The notes: generated by a model from the letters alone, not told the origin. A stretch of DNA of 9,868 bases from Alistipes sp. (GCA_017391665.1 JAFOXS010000138.1:1-9868); one strand, 5' to 3'. Shown: positions 1 to 7,770, counted from the stretch's first letter. A program made the numbers and translations.

Positions 1-1
1 T

Positions 2-1318
2 ACCTTCGACGTATCTCTTATGGAGATCTCCGACGGTGTATTTGAGGTTCTTGCAACCGCAGGTAACAACCGTCTCGGCGGTGACGACTTCGACGAAAGA
101 GTTATCGGCTGGATGGCAGATCGCTTCAAGGCTGAGCACGGCATCGACCTGCGTCAGGATCCTATGGCGTTGCAGCGTTTGAAGGAGGCTGCTGAGAAGG
201 CAAAGATTGAGCTCTCGTCAACTACTACAACAGAGATCAACCTTCCCTATATCATGCCCGTAAACGGTATTCCCCAGCACCTTGTGATGTCACTCACTCG
301 TGCTAAGTTCGAGCAGTTGTGCGATCACCTCGTGCAGAAGACTATCGAGCCCTGCCGTATCGCATTGCGTGATGCAGGCCTTTCTGCAAACGACATCGAT
401 GAGGTTATCCTCGTAGGAGGTTCTACACGTATTCCCGCTATCCAGCAGATCGTGGAGAAGTTCTTCGGTAAGGCTCCCAACAAGTCTGTAAACCCCGATG
501 AGGTTGTGGCTATCGGTGCAGCTATCCAGGGTGGTGTATTGACCGGTGAGGTTAAGGATGTGCTTCTGTTGGATGTTACTCCCTTGTCGCTCGGTATCGA
601 GACATTGGGTGGTGTATTCACAAAGCTTATCGAGGCTAATACCACTATCCCCACACGCAAGAGCGAGGTGTTCTCTACTGCGGCAGACAACCAGCCTTCG
701 GTTGAGATCAACGTATGCCAGGGTGAGCGTCCTATGGCCCGCGACAACAAGTCAATCGGTCGCTTCCACTTGGACGGTATCCCCGCAGCACCCCGTGGTG
801 TTCCCCAGATTGAGGTTACGTTCGATATTGACGCTAACGGTATCTTGAACGTATCGGCAAAGGATAAGGGCACAGGCAAGGAGCAGAAGATCCGCATCGA
901 GGCCTCTTCAGGTTTGACCGAGCAGGAGATTCAGCGCATGCGCGATGAGGCTAAGGCCAACGAGGAGAAGGATAAGGCTGAGAAGGAGCGCGTGGATAAG
1001 GTAAACGCTGCCGACTCAAATATCTTTGCTACCGAGAAGCAGCTCAAGGAGTATGGCGACAAGATCCCCGCTGACAAGAAGTCGGCTATCGAGGGTGCAC
1101 TCGCTAAGTTGAAGGAGGCTCACAAGAATCAGGATGTTCCTGCAATTGATGCAGCTATCGCTGAGCTCAATAACGCATGGCAGGCAGCATCACAGGACTT
1201 GTATGCAGCACAGCAGGCTGAGCAGCAGGCACAGGGCGCACAGCAGAACCCTAATGCTGGTCAGCAGGGTGGCGCACAGCAGCAGCCTGAGGATGTAGAG
1301 TTCGAGGAGGTAAAATAG
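2..1318 (+). CDS. dnaK: Molecular chaperone DnaK (Hsp70), 5'-truncated by the window edge
   Basis: This is the C-terminal 438 residues of the cytosolic Hsp70 chaperone, which folds client proteins in ATP-driven cycles with DnaJ and GrpE. The frame is open from base 2 and begins TFDVS, the end of the GGGTFD phosphate-binding motif, so roughly 200 N-terminal residues lie outside the window. The first ATG, at base 20, is internal and not the start. The adenosine-binding motif LVGGSTRIP is at visible residues 137-145, the interdomain linker [10 protein letters not shown] at about 187-196, and the beta-sandwich substrate-binding domain runs to about 305. A charged helical lid follows. The tail is rich in Gln, Ala and Gly (about 397-430) and ends EDVEFEEVK, the usual acidic bacterial Hsp70 terminus. 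Nothing looks broken. No dnaJ follows; a terminator does, so this is the last or only gene of its transcript. Confidence 0.98.
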   Translation, partial: TFDVSLMEISDGVFEVLATAGNNRLGGDDFDERVIGWMADRFKAEHGIDLRQDPMALQRLKEAAEKAKIELSSTTTTEINLPYIMPVNGIPQHLVMSLTRAKFEQLCDHLVQKTIEPCRIALRDAGLSANDIDEVILVGGSTRIPAIQQIVEKFFGKAPNKSVNPDEVVAIGAAIQGGVLTGEVKDVLLLDVTPLSLGIETLGGVFTKLIEANTTIPTRKSEVFSTAADNQPSVEINVCQGERPMARDNKSIGRFHLDGIPAAPRGVPQIEVTFDIDANGILNVSAKDKGTGKEQKIRIEASSGLTEQEIQRMRDEAKANEEKDKAEKERVDKVNAADSNIFATEKQLKEYGDKIPADKKSAIEGALAKLKEAHKNQDVPAIDAAIAELNNAWQAASQDLYAAQQAEQQAQGAQQNPNAGQQGGAQQQPEDVEFEEVK

Positions 1319-1330
1319 TATAAACGCCTC

Positions 1331-1433
1331 TAATGTGTCTCTTTTGGCGTCTTGCTTGCTCCGAGAATGCTCACATACGCCGAGTATGCTCCGCTTCTCG
1401 CAGCGGCGACAAGCCTCAAAATAGACTACATTA
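1331..1433. repeat. Large imperfect palindrome in the dnaK 3' untranslated region (REP/BIME-like)
   Basis: The two ends are near-complementary: 1331-1346 (TAATGTGTCTCTTTTGG) against 1414-1433, with three single-base bulges or mismatches. Moving inward, CTTG (1351-1354) pairs with CAAG (1410-1413), GCT (1358-1360) with AGC (1402-1404), CGAGAA (1362-1367) with TTCTCG (1395-1400), and CATAC (1374-1378) with GTATG (1384-1388) around the loop GCCGA. A direct repeat, CCGAG(A/T)ATGCTC, lies inside it at 1361-1372 and 1380-1391. The RNA would fold into one long, interrupted hairpin. It sits between the dnaK stop codon and the dnaK terminator. The layout resembles dispersed intergenic palindromes, but copy number cannot be judged because this window has only one copy. 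Confidence 0.6.
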
Positions 1434-1483
1434 TAGACATTTATAAGAGAATGTGTTAATTCTCGGAATAGTAAGAAAATAGT

Positions 1484-1513
1484 GCGGTTGTCCGACGGGC
1501 AACCGCTTTTTTT
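1484..1513 (+). terminator. Rho-independent terminator of dnaK
   Basis: The perfect 7-bp stem GCGGTTG (1484-1490) / CAACCGC (1500-1506) has a 9-base loop and is followed directly by seven T residues (1507-1513). It lies 166 bases after the dnaK stop codon and just before the next gene's promoter. Confidence 0.9.
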
Positions 1514-1523
1514 GTGGTTGTAG

Positions 1524-1555
1524 TTTGCTGATTTACAAACTTGTGAGTATATTTG
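1524..1555 (+). promoter_or_regulatory. Bacteroidota-type promoter for the serine hydrolase gene
   Basis: TTTG at 1524-1527 (-33 element) and TATATTTG at 1548-1555 (-7 element, consensus TAnnTTTG) are separated by 20 bases, the usual spacing for the primary sigma factor of this phylum. Transcription would begin near 1560, leaving an A-rich leader of about 20 bases before the ATG at 1582. Confidence 0.75.
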
Positions 1556-1581
1556 TACAACTAACCTAAAACATACATACT

Positions 1582-2658
1582 ATGATTCAGAAATTTCTAA
1601 AGCGAGTGGGCACAGTTGCGCTGGCGGCACTCGTAACCGTTGGCGTTGTGGGCTGTGGCTCTAAGGATGTGAATATGGTGGATGGAAGCATCCCTCGTGC
1701 CAAGGCTTCGCAGACGCTCAATACGGCGTTTGATAACTATCTGGCGGCTGTTCAGGCGGCAGGGCAGGATCTGCACAGTATAATGATTGTTAAGGATGGC
1801 AAGGTCGTGAAGGAGCAGTGGATGAGCGAAGGTGATGCCGCAACGCCTCATATACTTAACTCCGTTAGTAAGACCTTTACTGCTACGGCCGTTGGTTTCG
1901 CCATTGCCGAGGGTAAGCTCTCGCTCTCGGATAAGGTTGTGGATATCTTCCCCGATAAATTGCCTTCAGAGGTGAGCGACAATCTGAAGAAGGTGGAGGT
2001 GCGTCATCTGCTCACTATGTCAGCTGGTCACGATACCGAGCCGAGTTTCCGCTCGATGCCCGAGGGTGCTGATTGGGTTGAGGCATTCCTGGCACATCCG
2101 TTTGTGCATGAGCCGGGTACATTCTTCTGGTACAACAGTATGGGTACATATATGCTCTCGGCTATCGTACAGAAGGTTACGGGCGAGAAGGTTGTTGATT
2201 ATCTGAAGCCCCGTCTTTTTGACCCCCTCTGCATCGAGGGTGCTACATGGCAGGAGAGTCCGCAGGGTATCAATACAGGTGGCTGGGGCTTGTATCTCAA
2301 AACCGAGGATCTGGCAAAGATGGGACAACTCATCTTGCAGGGTGGCAAGTGGAACGGCAAACAACTGATCTCCTCGGAGTGGATTGCCGAGGCTACGGCA
2401 AAGCATATTGATTGTCGTCCTGCGGGTTGGCGCCCCGAGCAGATTAACTTCAAGGCCGAGGATAGCGACTGGTTGCAGGGCTACTGCTATCAGATGTGGC
2501 GTTGCCGTCATGGCGCGGTGCGTGCCGATGGTGCTAGTGGTCAGTATATCATCGTTATGCCCGAGCAGAATGCAGTGATTGCCATGACTGCAAATATTCC
2601 GGATATGCAGGGCGAGATTAACCTTGTGTGGGAGCATCTCTTGCCTGCATTGCAATAG
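1582..2658 (+). CDS. Lipoprotein serine hydrolase, beta-lactamase class C / PBP-like fold
   Basis: A 358-residue exported protein of the serine beta-lactamase superfamily (class C beta-lactamase, esterase EstB and DD-peptidase relatives). The N-terminus has a basic segment (KFLKR), a hydrophobic stretch and the lipobox VVGC, predicting lipid attachment at Cys25 and envelope location. The catalytic SxxK motif is SVSK at residues 94-97, giving nucleophile Ser94 and Lys97. The second motif is YNS at 184-186 in the family context WYNSMGTYMLSAIVQKVTG. The third region is the Gly-rich GASGQYI at 317-323, taking the place of the KTG box. Length is normal and the frame intact. It is transcribed alone, between its own promoter and terminator. 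Many relatives are esterases or peptidases rather than drug-hydrolysing enzymes, so the substrate is unknown and a resistance role should not be assumed. Confidence 0.85.
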   Translation: MIQKFLKRVGTVALAALVTVGVVGCGSKDVNMVDGSIPRAKASQTLNTAFDNYLAAVQAAGQDLHSIMIVKDGKVVKEQWMSEGDAATPHILNSVSKTFTATAVGFAIAEGKLSLSDKVVDIFPDKLPSEVSDNLKKVEVRHLLTMSAGHDTEPSFRSMPEGADWVEAFLAHPFVHEPGTFFWYNSMGTYMLSAIVQKVTGEKVVDYLKPRLFDPLCIEGATWQESPQGINTGGWGLYLKTEDLAKMGQLILQGGKWNGKQLISSEWIAEATAKHIDCRPAGWRPEQINFKAEDSDWLQGYCYQMWRCRHGAVRADGASGQYIIVMPEQNAVIAMTANIPDMQGEINLVWEHLLPALQ

Positions 2659-2727
2659 AGTTTTGGCTATAAAGTGGTGAATATCGCTCCCGCGATAACC
2701 TCAATTCTTAAATAATATTAGAAAAAT

Positions 2728-2770
2728 GTCTGAAAATCGGTCGTAAAGATTCGGTTTTCAGACTTTTTTT
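2728..2770 (+). terminator. Rho-independent terminator of the serine hydrolase gene
   Basis: GTCTGAAAATCG (2728-2739) pairs with CGGTTTTCAGAC (2752-2763) in a 12-bp stem with one T-G wobble, a 12-base loop and seven trailing T residues (2764-2770). A smaller hairpin, TATCGC / GCGATA, lies upstream at 2682-2697 but has no T tract. Confidence 0.88.
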
Positions 2771-2773
2771 GCT

Positions 2774-2781
2774 TATCTTTG
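2774..2781 (+). promoter_or_regulatory. -7 promoter element for secDF
   Basis: TATCTTTG matches the TAnnTTTG consensus and begins three bases after the T tract of the upstream terminator. No clean TTTG is seen at the expected -33 distance; only a T run inside the terminator stem lies upstream. Initiation near 2786 would give a leader of about 80 bases. Confidence 0.6.
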
Positions 2782-2793
2782 CAAGATAATAAA

Positions 2794-2843
2794 GCGGAGT
2801 GACTCCGCCATTGCGTGATTAATAACGTAATAATTAGAAATAC
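2794..2843 (+). promoter_or_regulatory. Possible structured leader of secDF mRNA
   Basis: A perfect 6-bp hairpin with a 3-base loop (GCGGAG, TGA, CTCCGC; 2794-2808) is followed by a weaker inverted repeat from about 2810, ATTGCGT / ACGTAAT with one G-T wobble. Both lie between the predicted transcription start and the ATG. There is no T tract, so this is not a simple terminator. Whether it regulates secDF is unknown; it could only be a 5' stabilising hairpin. Confidence 0.35.
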
Positions 2844-2864
2844 AAACAAAAATTTTTAACAACA

Positions 2865-5813
2865 ATGCAAAGTAAAGGCGCACTTAAACTGTTCACTATC
2901 CTTTTAGTGATTGGTTGCATCTATCAGCTCTCATTCTCGTTCGTAACGAGAAACGTAGAGAAAGACGCTGCTGAGTATGCTGCTACGTTCGACGAGGCAG
3001 AGCAGGCAGCAAAGGAGGCTTACTACTTGGATTCAATCCAGAATCAGCCCGTTTATAGTTTCCTGGGTCTCAAGGACTTCACTTACAAGGAGTGTAAGGA
3101 GAAGGAGGTAAACCTTGGTCTTGACCTTAAGGGTGGTATGAACGTAATGCTCGAGATCGAGGTTCAGGACTTGGTTAAGTCATTGGCTGGCGAGAGCCAG
3201 GACGATCCCGCATTCGTTGAGGCTATCGCTCGTGCAAACGAGGCTATGAAGGCAGGTACAAACGACTATATCGGTGCTTTCGCCGAAGCTTTCGAGCAGA
3301 CCTCTAACGGTACTCCTTTGGCATCGATTTTCGTAAGCCCCGATCGTAGCGATATTACACCCAACTCAACTGATGAGGAGGTTGTACGCGTATTGCGCGA
3401 TGAGACCGACGCTGCTATTGCCGCTTCGTTCAACATCCTGCGCAGCCGTATCGACCACTTCGGTGTAACTCAGCCCAACATTCAGCGTATGCCCAACTCT
3501 AACCGTATCATGGTTGAGTTGCCCGGTGTTAAGGAGCCCGAGCGTGTGCGTAAGCTTTTGCAGGGTTCAGCATCGTTGGAGTTCTGGGTAACATACGACG
3601 CTCAGGAGATTCTTCCTATCCTTGCTGAGGCTGATCAGCTGATCAAGCAGACCGGTGCGGGCGCAACTGAGGCTGAGGCTACGGAGGCTGCTACAGGTCT
3701 TGCTGCTGAGGTTGCTGGTGCTACTGAGGAGGGTACAACTTCTGTATTCTCACGTGATGAGAACCCCTTGTTCGCACTTTTGGATCCCACATATGCAGGT
3801 AACTGCGTTGTAGGTACTGCCGTTACAGCCGACATCCCCGCAATCGACGAGTATCTTGCTCGTCCCGAGGTTAAGGCTTTGATGCCTGCTGACCTCGAGC
3901 TTATGTGGGGCGTTAAGGGTGAGCCTATGTTCAACAACCGCGTATGCTTGTATGCTCTTCGTTCAGTAGATGGCAAGCCCGCTATGGATGGTGGCGCAGT
4001 GTCAACTGCACAGGAGAACTACTCACAGAACGGCTCTGCAGCTGAGGTAAACCTTACAATGAACTCAAATGGTGCTTCACAGTGGGCACAGCTTACAGGT
4101 CAGAACATCGGTAAGCCCATCGCAATCGTATTGGATGGCTATGTATATTCTGCTCCCAACGTACAGAATAAGATCGAGGGTGGTAACTCTGTAATTACTG
4201 GTAACTTCACCATCCAGGAGGCTCAGGACTTGGCTAACGTATTGAAGTCAGGTAAGGTTCCCGCTCCTGCTCGCATCATCCAGGATACCGTTGTAGGTCC
4301 TTCACTCGGTGAGGAGTCTATCAACGCTGGTTTGATCTCTTTCGTATTGGCATTCTGCCTCGTACTTTTGTACATGGGTCTCTTCTACAAGGGTGCAGGT
4401 TGGTTGGCTGATATTGCCTTGATTCTTAACATCTTCCTTTTGATGGGTGTATTGGTATCGTTCGGCTCAGTATTGACTCTGCCCGGTATCGCAGGTATTG
4501 TGCTTACGATGGGTATGGCCGTTGATGCTAACGTTATCATCTACGAGCGTATCAAGGAGGAGTTGCGTGGCGGTAAGGGTATCGCACTTGCTATCAAGGA
4601 CGGTTTCTCTAACGCTTACTCTGCAATTATCGACGGTCAGTTGACAACCATCATCACAGGTATCGTATTGTTCGTATTTGGTAACGGTCCTGTTCAGGGC
4701 TTCGCTACTACGCTCGTTATCGGTATCTTGACCTCAGTATTCTGCGCAATCTTCATCACTCGTATGTTGATTGAGAAGGTTGTTGAGAAGAAGGGTACAC
4801 TCTCATTCTCTCGTTCATGGTCTGAGAACTGGTTGGCAAACGTAAGCTTCGACTTTATCTCAAAGCGTAAGTCTTCATATATCCTCTCTGGTGCACTTAG
4901 TGTTCTTTCACTCATCTCACTCTTCGCCTTGGGCTTGAATACAGGTGTTGACTTTACGGGTGGTCGTACCTATGTAGTACGTTTCGACCAGAACGTAGCA
5001 GCCGAGGAGATTCGCGTAGCATTGGACGGTGCATTGGTTAGCGAGGATGCTGCCAAGTCATCAGTTGAGGTTAAGCAGTACGGTGGTGAGAACCAGATGC
5101 GTATCATCACTCAGTACAAGTATGACGACACATCAGAGGAGACTACAGCCGAGGTAGATGCACTTATCTACAACGCATTGAAGGGCTTCTATTCATATCC
5201 TATTACCCTTGAGCAGTTCACCAGCACACAGGAGGATGTCAACGGTATCATCTCATCTGAGAAGATTGGCCCCGCTATCGCAAAGGATATGGTATTCAAC
5301 GCATTCTACGCAGTGTTGTTCTCATTGATCGCTATCGGTCTTTACATCACTTTCCGATTCAAGCGTTGGCAGTGGGCAACAGGTGCTACATTTGCGTTGG
5401 CACACAACGTGTTCCTCGTGATTGGTATCTTCTCAATGCTCTACCACATCATGCCTTTCAACCTTGAGGTTAACCAGGCATTTATCGCTGCTATTTTGAC
5501 CATCATCGGTTACTCTATCAACGATACAGTGGTTATCTTCGACCGTATTCGTGAGTACATCGCACTCTATCCCAAGCGTGCTATCAGCGATAACATCAAC
5601 AAGGCAATCTGTTCTACATTGTCACGTACAATGAACACCTCAGGTACAACTATTGTAACTCTGCTTGCAATGTTCATCCTTGGTGGTGAGAACCTGCGAG
5701 GCTTCATCTTCGCACTGTTGCTTGGTGTAATTATCGGTACTTACTCTTCAGTATTTGTCGCAACTCCTATCGCTTACGATATCTTGCGTCGCACTGACGA
5801 GAAGACTAAGTAA
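2865..5813 (+). CDS. secDF: Protein translocase subunit SecDF, single-chain fusion
   Basis: This 982-residue inner-membrane protein uses the proton-motive force to help SecYEG complete export of proteins across the membrane. The SecD half has a first membrane segment at about 8-26, the LGLDLKGG motif at 84-91, a large periplasmic domain, and five more helices from about 487, including MAVDANVIIYER at 551-562 with conserved Asp554 in the proton path. The SecF half starts at about 665: a membrane helix, DFTGGR at 696-701, a periplasmic domain, then helices carrying YSINDTVVIFDR (883-894, Asp887) and the C-terminal LRGFIFALLLGVIIGTYSS segment. The fusion is the normal arrangement in Bacteroidota. 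One oddity is a low-complexity Ala/Glu/Thr-rich stretch at about 263-292 inside the SecD periplasmic domain. The start is the first ATG after an A-rich leader. No yajC is adjacent. Confidence 0.97.
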   Translation: MQSKGALKLFTILLVIGCIYQLSFSFVTRNVEKDAAEYAATFDEAEQAAKEAYYLDSIQNQPVYSFLGLKDFTYKECKEKEVNLGLDLKGGMNVMLEIEVQDLVKSLAGESQDDPAFVEAIARANEAMKAGTNDYIGAFAEAFEQTSNGTPLASIFVSPDRSDITPNSTDEEVVRVLRDETDAAIAASFNILRSRIDHFGVTQPNIQRMPNSNRIMVELPGVKEPERVRKLLQGSASLEFWVTYDAQEILPILAEADQLIKQTGAGATEAEATEAATGLAAEVAGATEEGTTSVFSRDENPLFALLDPTYAGNCVVGTAVTADIPAIDEYLARPEVKALMPADLELMWGVKGEPMFNNRVCLYALRSVDGKPAMDGGAVSTAQENYSQNGSAAEVNLTMNSNGASQWAQLTGQNIGKPIAIVLDGYVYSAPNVQNKIEGGNSVITGNFTIQEAQDLANVLKSGKVPAPARIIQDTVVGPSLGEESINAGLISFVLAFCLVLLYMGLFYKGAGWLADIALILNIFLLMGVLVSFGSVLTLPGIAGIVLTMGMAVDANVIIYERIKEELRGGKGIALAIKDGFSNAYSAIIDGQLTTIITGIVLFVFGNGPVQGFATTLVIGILTSVFCAIFITRMLIEKVVEKKGTLSFSRSWSENWLANVSFDFISKRKSSYILSGALSVLSLISLFALGLNTGVDFTGGRTYVVRFDQNVAAEEIRVALDGALVSEDAAKSSVEVKQYGGENQMRIITQYKYDDTSEETTAEVDALIYNALKGFYSYPITLEQFTSTQEDVNGIISSEKIGPAIAKDMVFNAFYAVLFSLIAIGLYITFRFKRWQWATGATFALAHNVFLVIGIFSMLYHIMPFNLEVNQAFIAAILTIIGYSINDTVVIFDRIREYIALYPKRAISDNINKAICSTLSRTMNTSGTTIVTLLAMFILGGENLRGFIFALLLGVIIGTYSSVFVATPIAYDILRRTDEKTK

Positions 5814-5833
5814 TTTTCTTCGCAAGTAAATAG

Positions 5834-5874
5834 AAAATAGGTTGCGCCGAGGTCGGTTGCAACCTATTTTTTTT
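5834..5874 (+). terminator. Rho-independent terminator of secDF
   Basis: AAAATAGGTTGC (5834-5845) and GCAACCTATTTT (5859-5870) form a perfect 12-bp stem around a 13-base loop. The stem ends in a run of eight T residues (5867-5874). It begins 20 bases after the secDF stop codon. Confidence 0.92.
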
Positions 5875-5875
5875 A

Positions 5876-5883
5876 TAACTTTG
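5876..5883 (+). promoter_or_regulatory. -7 promoter element for the ybbR-coaE-folP operon
   Basis: TAACTTTG matches TAnnTTTG and begins one base after the terminator T tract. Initiation would fall only a few bases before the ATG at 5891, giving an almost leaderless message, unless translation starts at the internal ATG at 5936. A TTG at 5857-5859 in the terminator loop/stem is a poor -33 candidate. Confidence 0.55.
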
Positions 5884-5890
5884 CATTACT

Positions 5891-6331
5891 ATGAGTAAAC
5901 TATTCGATAAGGCGAGAATCTTCTGGCGCGGCGTTATGGGGTATGTTTCACCTACCTTCATAATCCTGCTCTGCGCTTCATTTATTCTGTGGTATATTCT
6001 GAAGTTGCAATATACCTATACCACCGACTACTCCGTTGTTGTCAATATCAACGGCGACCGCCTGCGTGTGCCATGTGTGGTCGAGGGTAAGGGCACCAAT
6101 CTGCTGGGATATCGTGTGTATATGAATCGTGAGATCAATATTCCTCTCGCCGATTTGAAATATACGCAGACGCATATGCTCGATGAGGACACGGGCGAGG
6201 TGCGCGACGATGTGTTGCTCTTTGATGCACAATCGCTACATAGTGCTATTTCGGTGCGTGTGAGCGATATTAAGGTCATTTCGGTTGGCGATGTACCACC
6301 GCTATTCCCTTCGGTGAAGGAACAAAAATAA
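5891..6331 (+). CDS. Short YbbR-like membrane-anchored protein
   Basis: A 146-residue protein with a short cytoplasmic N-terminus, one membrane segment at about 21-39 (PTFIILLCASFILWYILKL) and a non-cytoplasmic beta-rich region. The WYILKLQYTYTTDYSVVV context and its position directly before coaE fit the YbbR-like family that precedes coaE in many Bacteroidota. YbbR (CdaR) proteins of Firmicutes bind and regulate the diadenylate cyclase CdaA, but that role is not shown here. Family members in this phylum are often about twice this length, so this would be a single-repeat form. The frame is intact with no sign of a frameshift. An alternative start is Met16 (5936), which keeps the membrane segment and gives a longer leader. 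The assignment rests on context and hydropathy rather than a diagnostic motif. Confidence 0.55.
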   Translation: MSKLFDKARIFWRGVMGYVSPTFIILLCASFILWYILKLQYTYTTDYSVVVNINGDRLRVPCVVEGKGTNLLGYRVYMNREINIPLADLKYTQTHMLDEDTGEVRDDVLLFDAQSLHSAISVRVSDIKVISVGDVPPLFPSVKEQK

Positions 6332-6338
6332 TCAATAT

Positions 6339-6929
6339 ATGTATAAAATAGGTATTACTGGCGGTATTGGTAGTGGCAAGAGTACCGTCTGCGCACTCCT
6401 GCGCGAGCACGGTGTTGCGGTCTATGATTCGGATGCTGAGGCCAAGCGCCTGATGGCTGAGAGTGAGACACTACGCCAGCAGATTGTTGAGACTTTTGGC
6501 GCAGAGTGTTACGGCGATGAGGGTCTTAATCGTCAATATCTCGCGTCACAGGTTTTTGGCAATGCTGAGGCTCTGCAGCGCCTTAATGCGATAGTCCATC
6601 CTGCAGTCAAGGATGATTTCCGTGCATGGGCCGAGCGTCAGCAGGGAGCATATGTGGTGCTTGAGAGTGCCATCCTCTTCGAGTCGGGATTCGACACGGA
6701 GGTGGACACTACGCTGGCCGTTATGGCTCCCCTGGAGGAGCGAGTGCGTCGTACTATGGCGCGCGATGGTGTCGAGCGTGAGCAGGTGCTCAGTCGCATC
6801 TCGCACCAGATGAGTGACGATGAGCTGCACGCCCGTGCCAATCGTACGATCGTGAATCTTATGCGCGACTACCTGGAGAGCGACGTGGAGCAACTCCATA
6901 AGATGTACTGCTATGAGGCTCAGAGATAA
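6339..6929 (+). CDS. coaE: Dephospho-CoA kinase
   Basis: This 196-residue cytosolic enzyme phosphorylates the 3'-hydroxyl of the ribose in dephospho-CoA, the last step of coenzyme A synthesis. The P-loop GITGGIGSGKST is at residues 5-16, with Lys14 and Ser15 contacting ATP phosphates. The acceptor-site segment VYDSDAEAKRL is at 28-38, NAIVHPAV at 83-90, the LESAILFESG segment at 108-117, and the Arg-rich lid region RVRRTMARDG at 135-144. Length is typical and all key motifs are present. The gene starts 7 bases after the ybbR-like stop and its end overlaps folP, so the three genes probably share one transcript. Confidence 0.95.
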   Translation: MYKIGITGGIGSGKSTVCALLREHGVAVYDSDAEAKRLMAESETLRQQIVETFGAECYGDEGLNRQYLASQVFGNAEALQRLNAIVHPAVKDDFRAWAERQQGAYVVLESAILFESGFDTEVDTTLAVMAPLEERVRRTMARDGVEREQVLSRISHQMSDDELHARANRTIVNLMRDYLESDVEQLHKMYCYEAQR

Positions 6930-7755
6930 GCTCTTCGGACCGTCGCAGCCGCTGGTTATGGCCATCGTGAACATCACGCCCGATTCGTTCTATGATGGCT
7001 CGCGCACGTGGGACGATGAGAGCATAGTTGCGCGCGTGCGTAGGGTAGTGGACGAGGGTGCTGCCATAATCGATGTTGGCGGTTACTCGTCGCGTCCTGG
7101 TGCCGAAGATGTCACCCCCGAGGAGGAGTGGTCGCGCGTGGAGCGTGCCCTGGCCATCGTGAAGGATGTGGCAGGCGATGTGGCAGTGTCGGTCGATACA
7201 TTTCGTGCTGAGGTGGTACGTCGTGCCATCGAGCTGATGGGCGAGGTCGTCGTGAACGACATCTCGGCCGGCGAGGCCGACCAGGCTATGGTGGATGTGG
7301 TGGCGCATTACGGCGTACCATATGTGGCGATGCATATGCGTGGCATGCCGCAGACCATGCAGAGCCAGACCACCTACGATGGTGGCATAGTGGCGGAGGT
7401 AGCTGCATATTTTGATCGTAAGATCGAGCAACTCAATGCGCGTGGCGTGAAGGATGTAATCCTCGATCCGGGCTTTGGTTTTGCCAAGAGTCTGGAGCAG
7501 AACTACGAGCTGTTGGCAGGTCTTGACGGGCTATGCGCCAAGGGTACTCCCGTGCTTGTGGGAGTATCGCGCAAGTCGATGATATATAAAGCGTTGGGCA
7601 CAACGCCCGACAACGCTCTGAATGGCACAACGGCGCTGCATTGGGAGGCTCTGAGGCAGGGCGCTTCTATCCTGCGTGTTCACGATGTGAAGCAGGCCGT
7701 GGAGGTGGTGACGCTCTTTGGTGAGTATCAAAAAATAAATCTTCGGGCAAGGTAA
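6913..7755 (+). CDS. folP: Dihydropteroate synthase
   Basis: This 280-residue enzyme joins p-aminobenzoate to dihydropterin pyrophosphate in folate synthesis and is the target of sulfonamides. Family motifs are in order: VNITPDSFYDGS at 19-30 (Asn20), GGYSSRPGAE at 56-65, SVDTF at 93-97 (Asp95), VNDISAG at 114-120 (Asn115), MHMRG at 140-144, ILDPGFGFAK at 183-192 (Asp185), GVSRKS at 217-222 (Lys221) and RVHD at 255-258. No insertion is seen at the sulfonamide-site loop near SSRPGA. The start overlaps the coaE end by 17 bases, suggesting translational coupling. In many Bacteroidota folP is followed by the diadenylate cyclase gene cdaA; here a terminator and a convergent gene follow instead. 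Confidence 0.96.
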   Translation: MRLRDKLFGPSQPLVMAIVNITPDSFYDGSRTWDDESIVARVRRVVDEGAAIIDVGGYSSRPGAEDVTPEEEWSRVERALAIVKDVAGDVAVSVDTFRAEVVRRAIELMGEVVVNDISAGEADQAMVDVVAHYGVPYVAMHMRGMPQTMQSQTTYDGGIVAEVAAYFDRKIEQLNARGVKDVILDPGFGFAKSLEQNYELLAGLDGLCAKGTPVLVGVSRKSMIYKALGTTPDNALNGTTALHWEALRQGASILRVHDVKQAVEVVTLFGEYQKINLRAR

Positions 7756-7770
7756 TACAACAAAAATAAA

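Noticed and set aside
325..897. 190-codon minus-strand and 100-codon alternate-frame ORFs inside dnaK
   Set aside because: They lie fully inside a confidently identified gene and look like shadows of its codon use, with no domain or start signal.
1323..1440. Minus-strand open frame across the dnaK 3' palindrome (reads FEACRRCEKRSILGVCEHSR and on)
   Set aside because: It is open for about 40 codons but has no ATG, GTG or TTG at a sensible place and runs into antisense of dnaK. It is mentioned only as a property of the repeat.
1582..2658. Reading the serine hydrolase as an antibiotic-resistance beta-lactamase
   Set aside because: It has SxxK but lacks a canonical KTG box and is lipid-anchored like many housekeeping esterase or peptidase relatives; no resistance claim is supported.
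6859..7431. 190-codon minus-strand ORF opposite coaE and folP
   Set aside because: It is His- and Arg-rich with no family resemblance and lies opposite strongly motif-supported folP.
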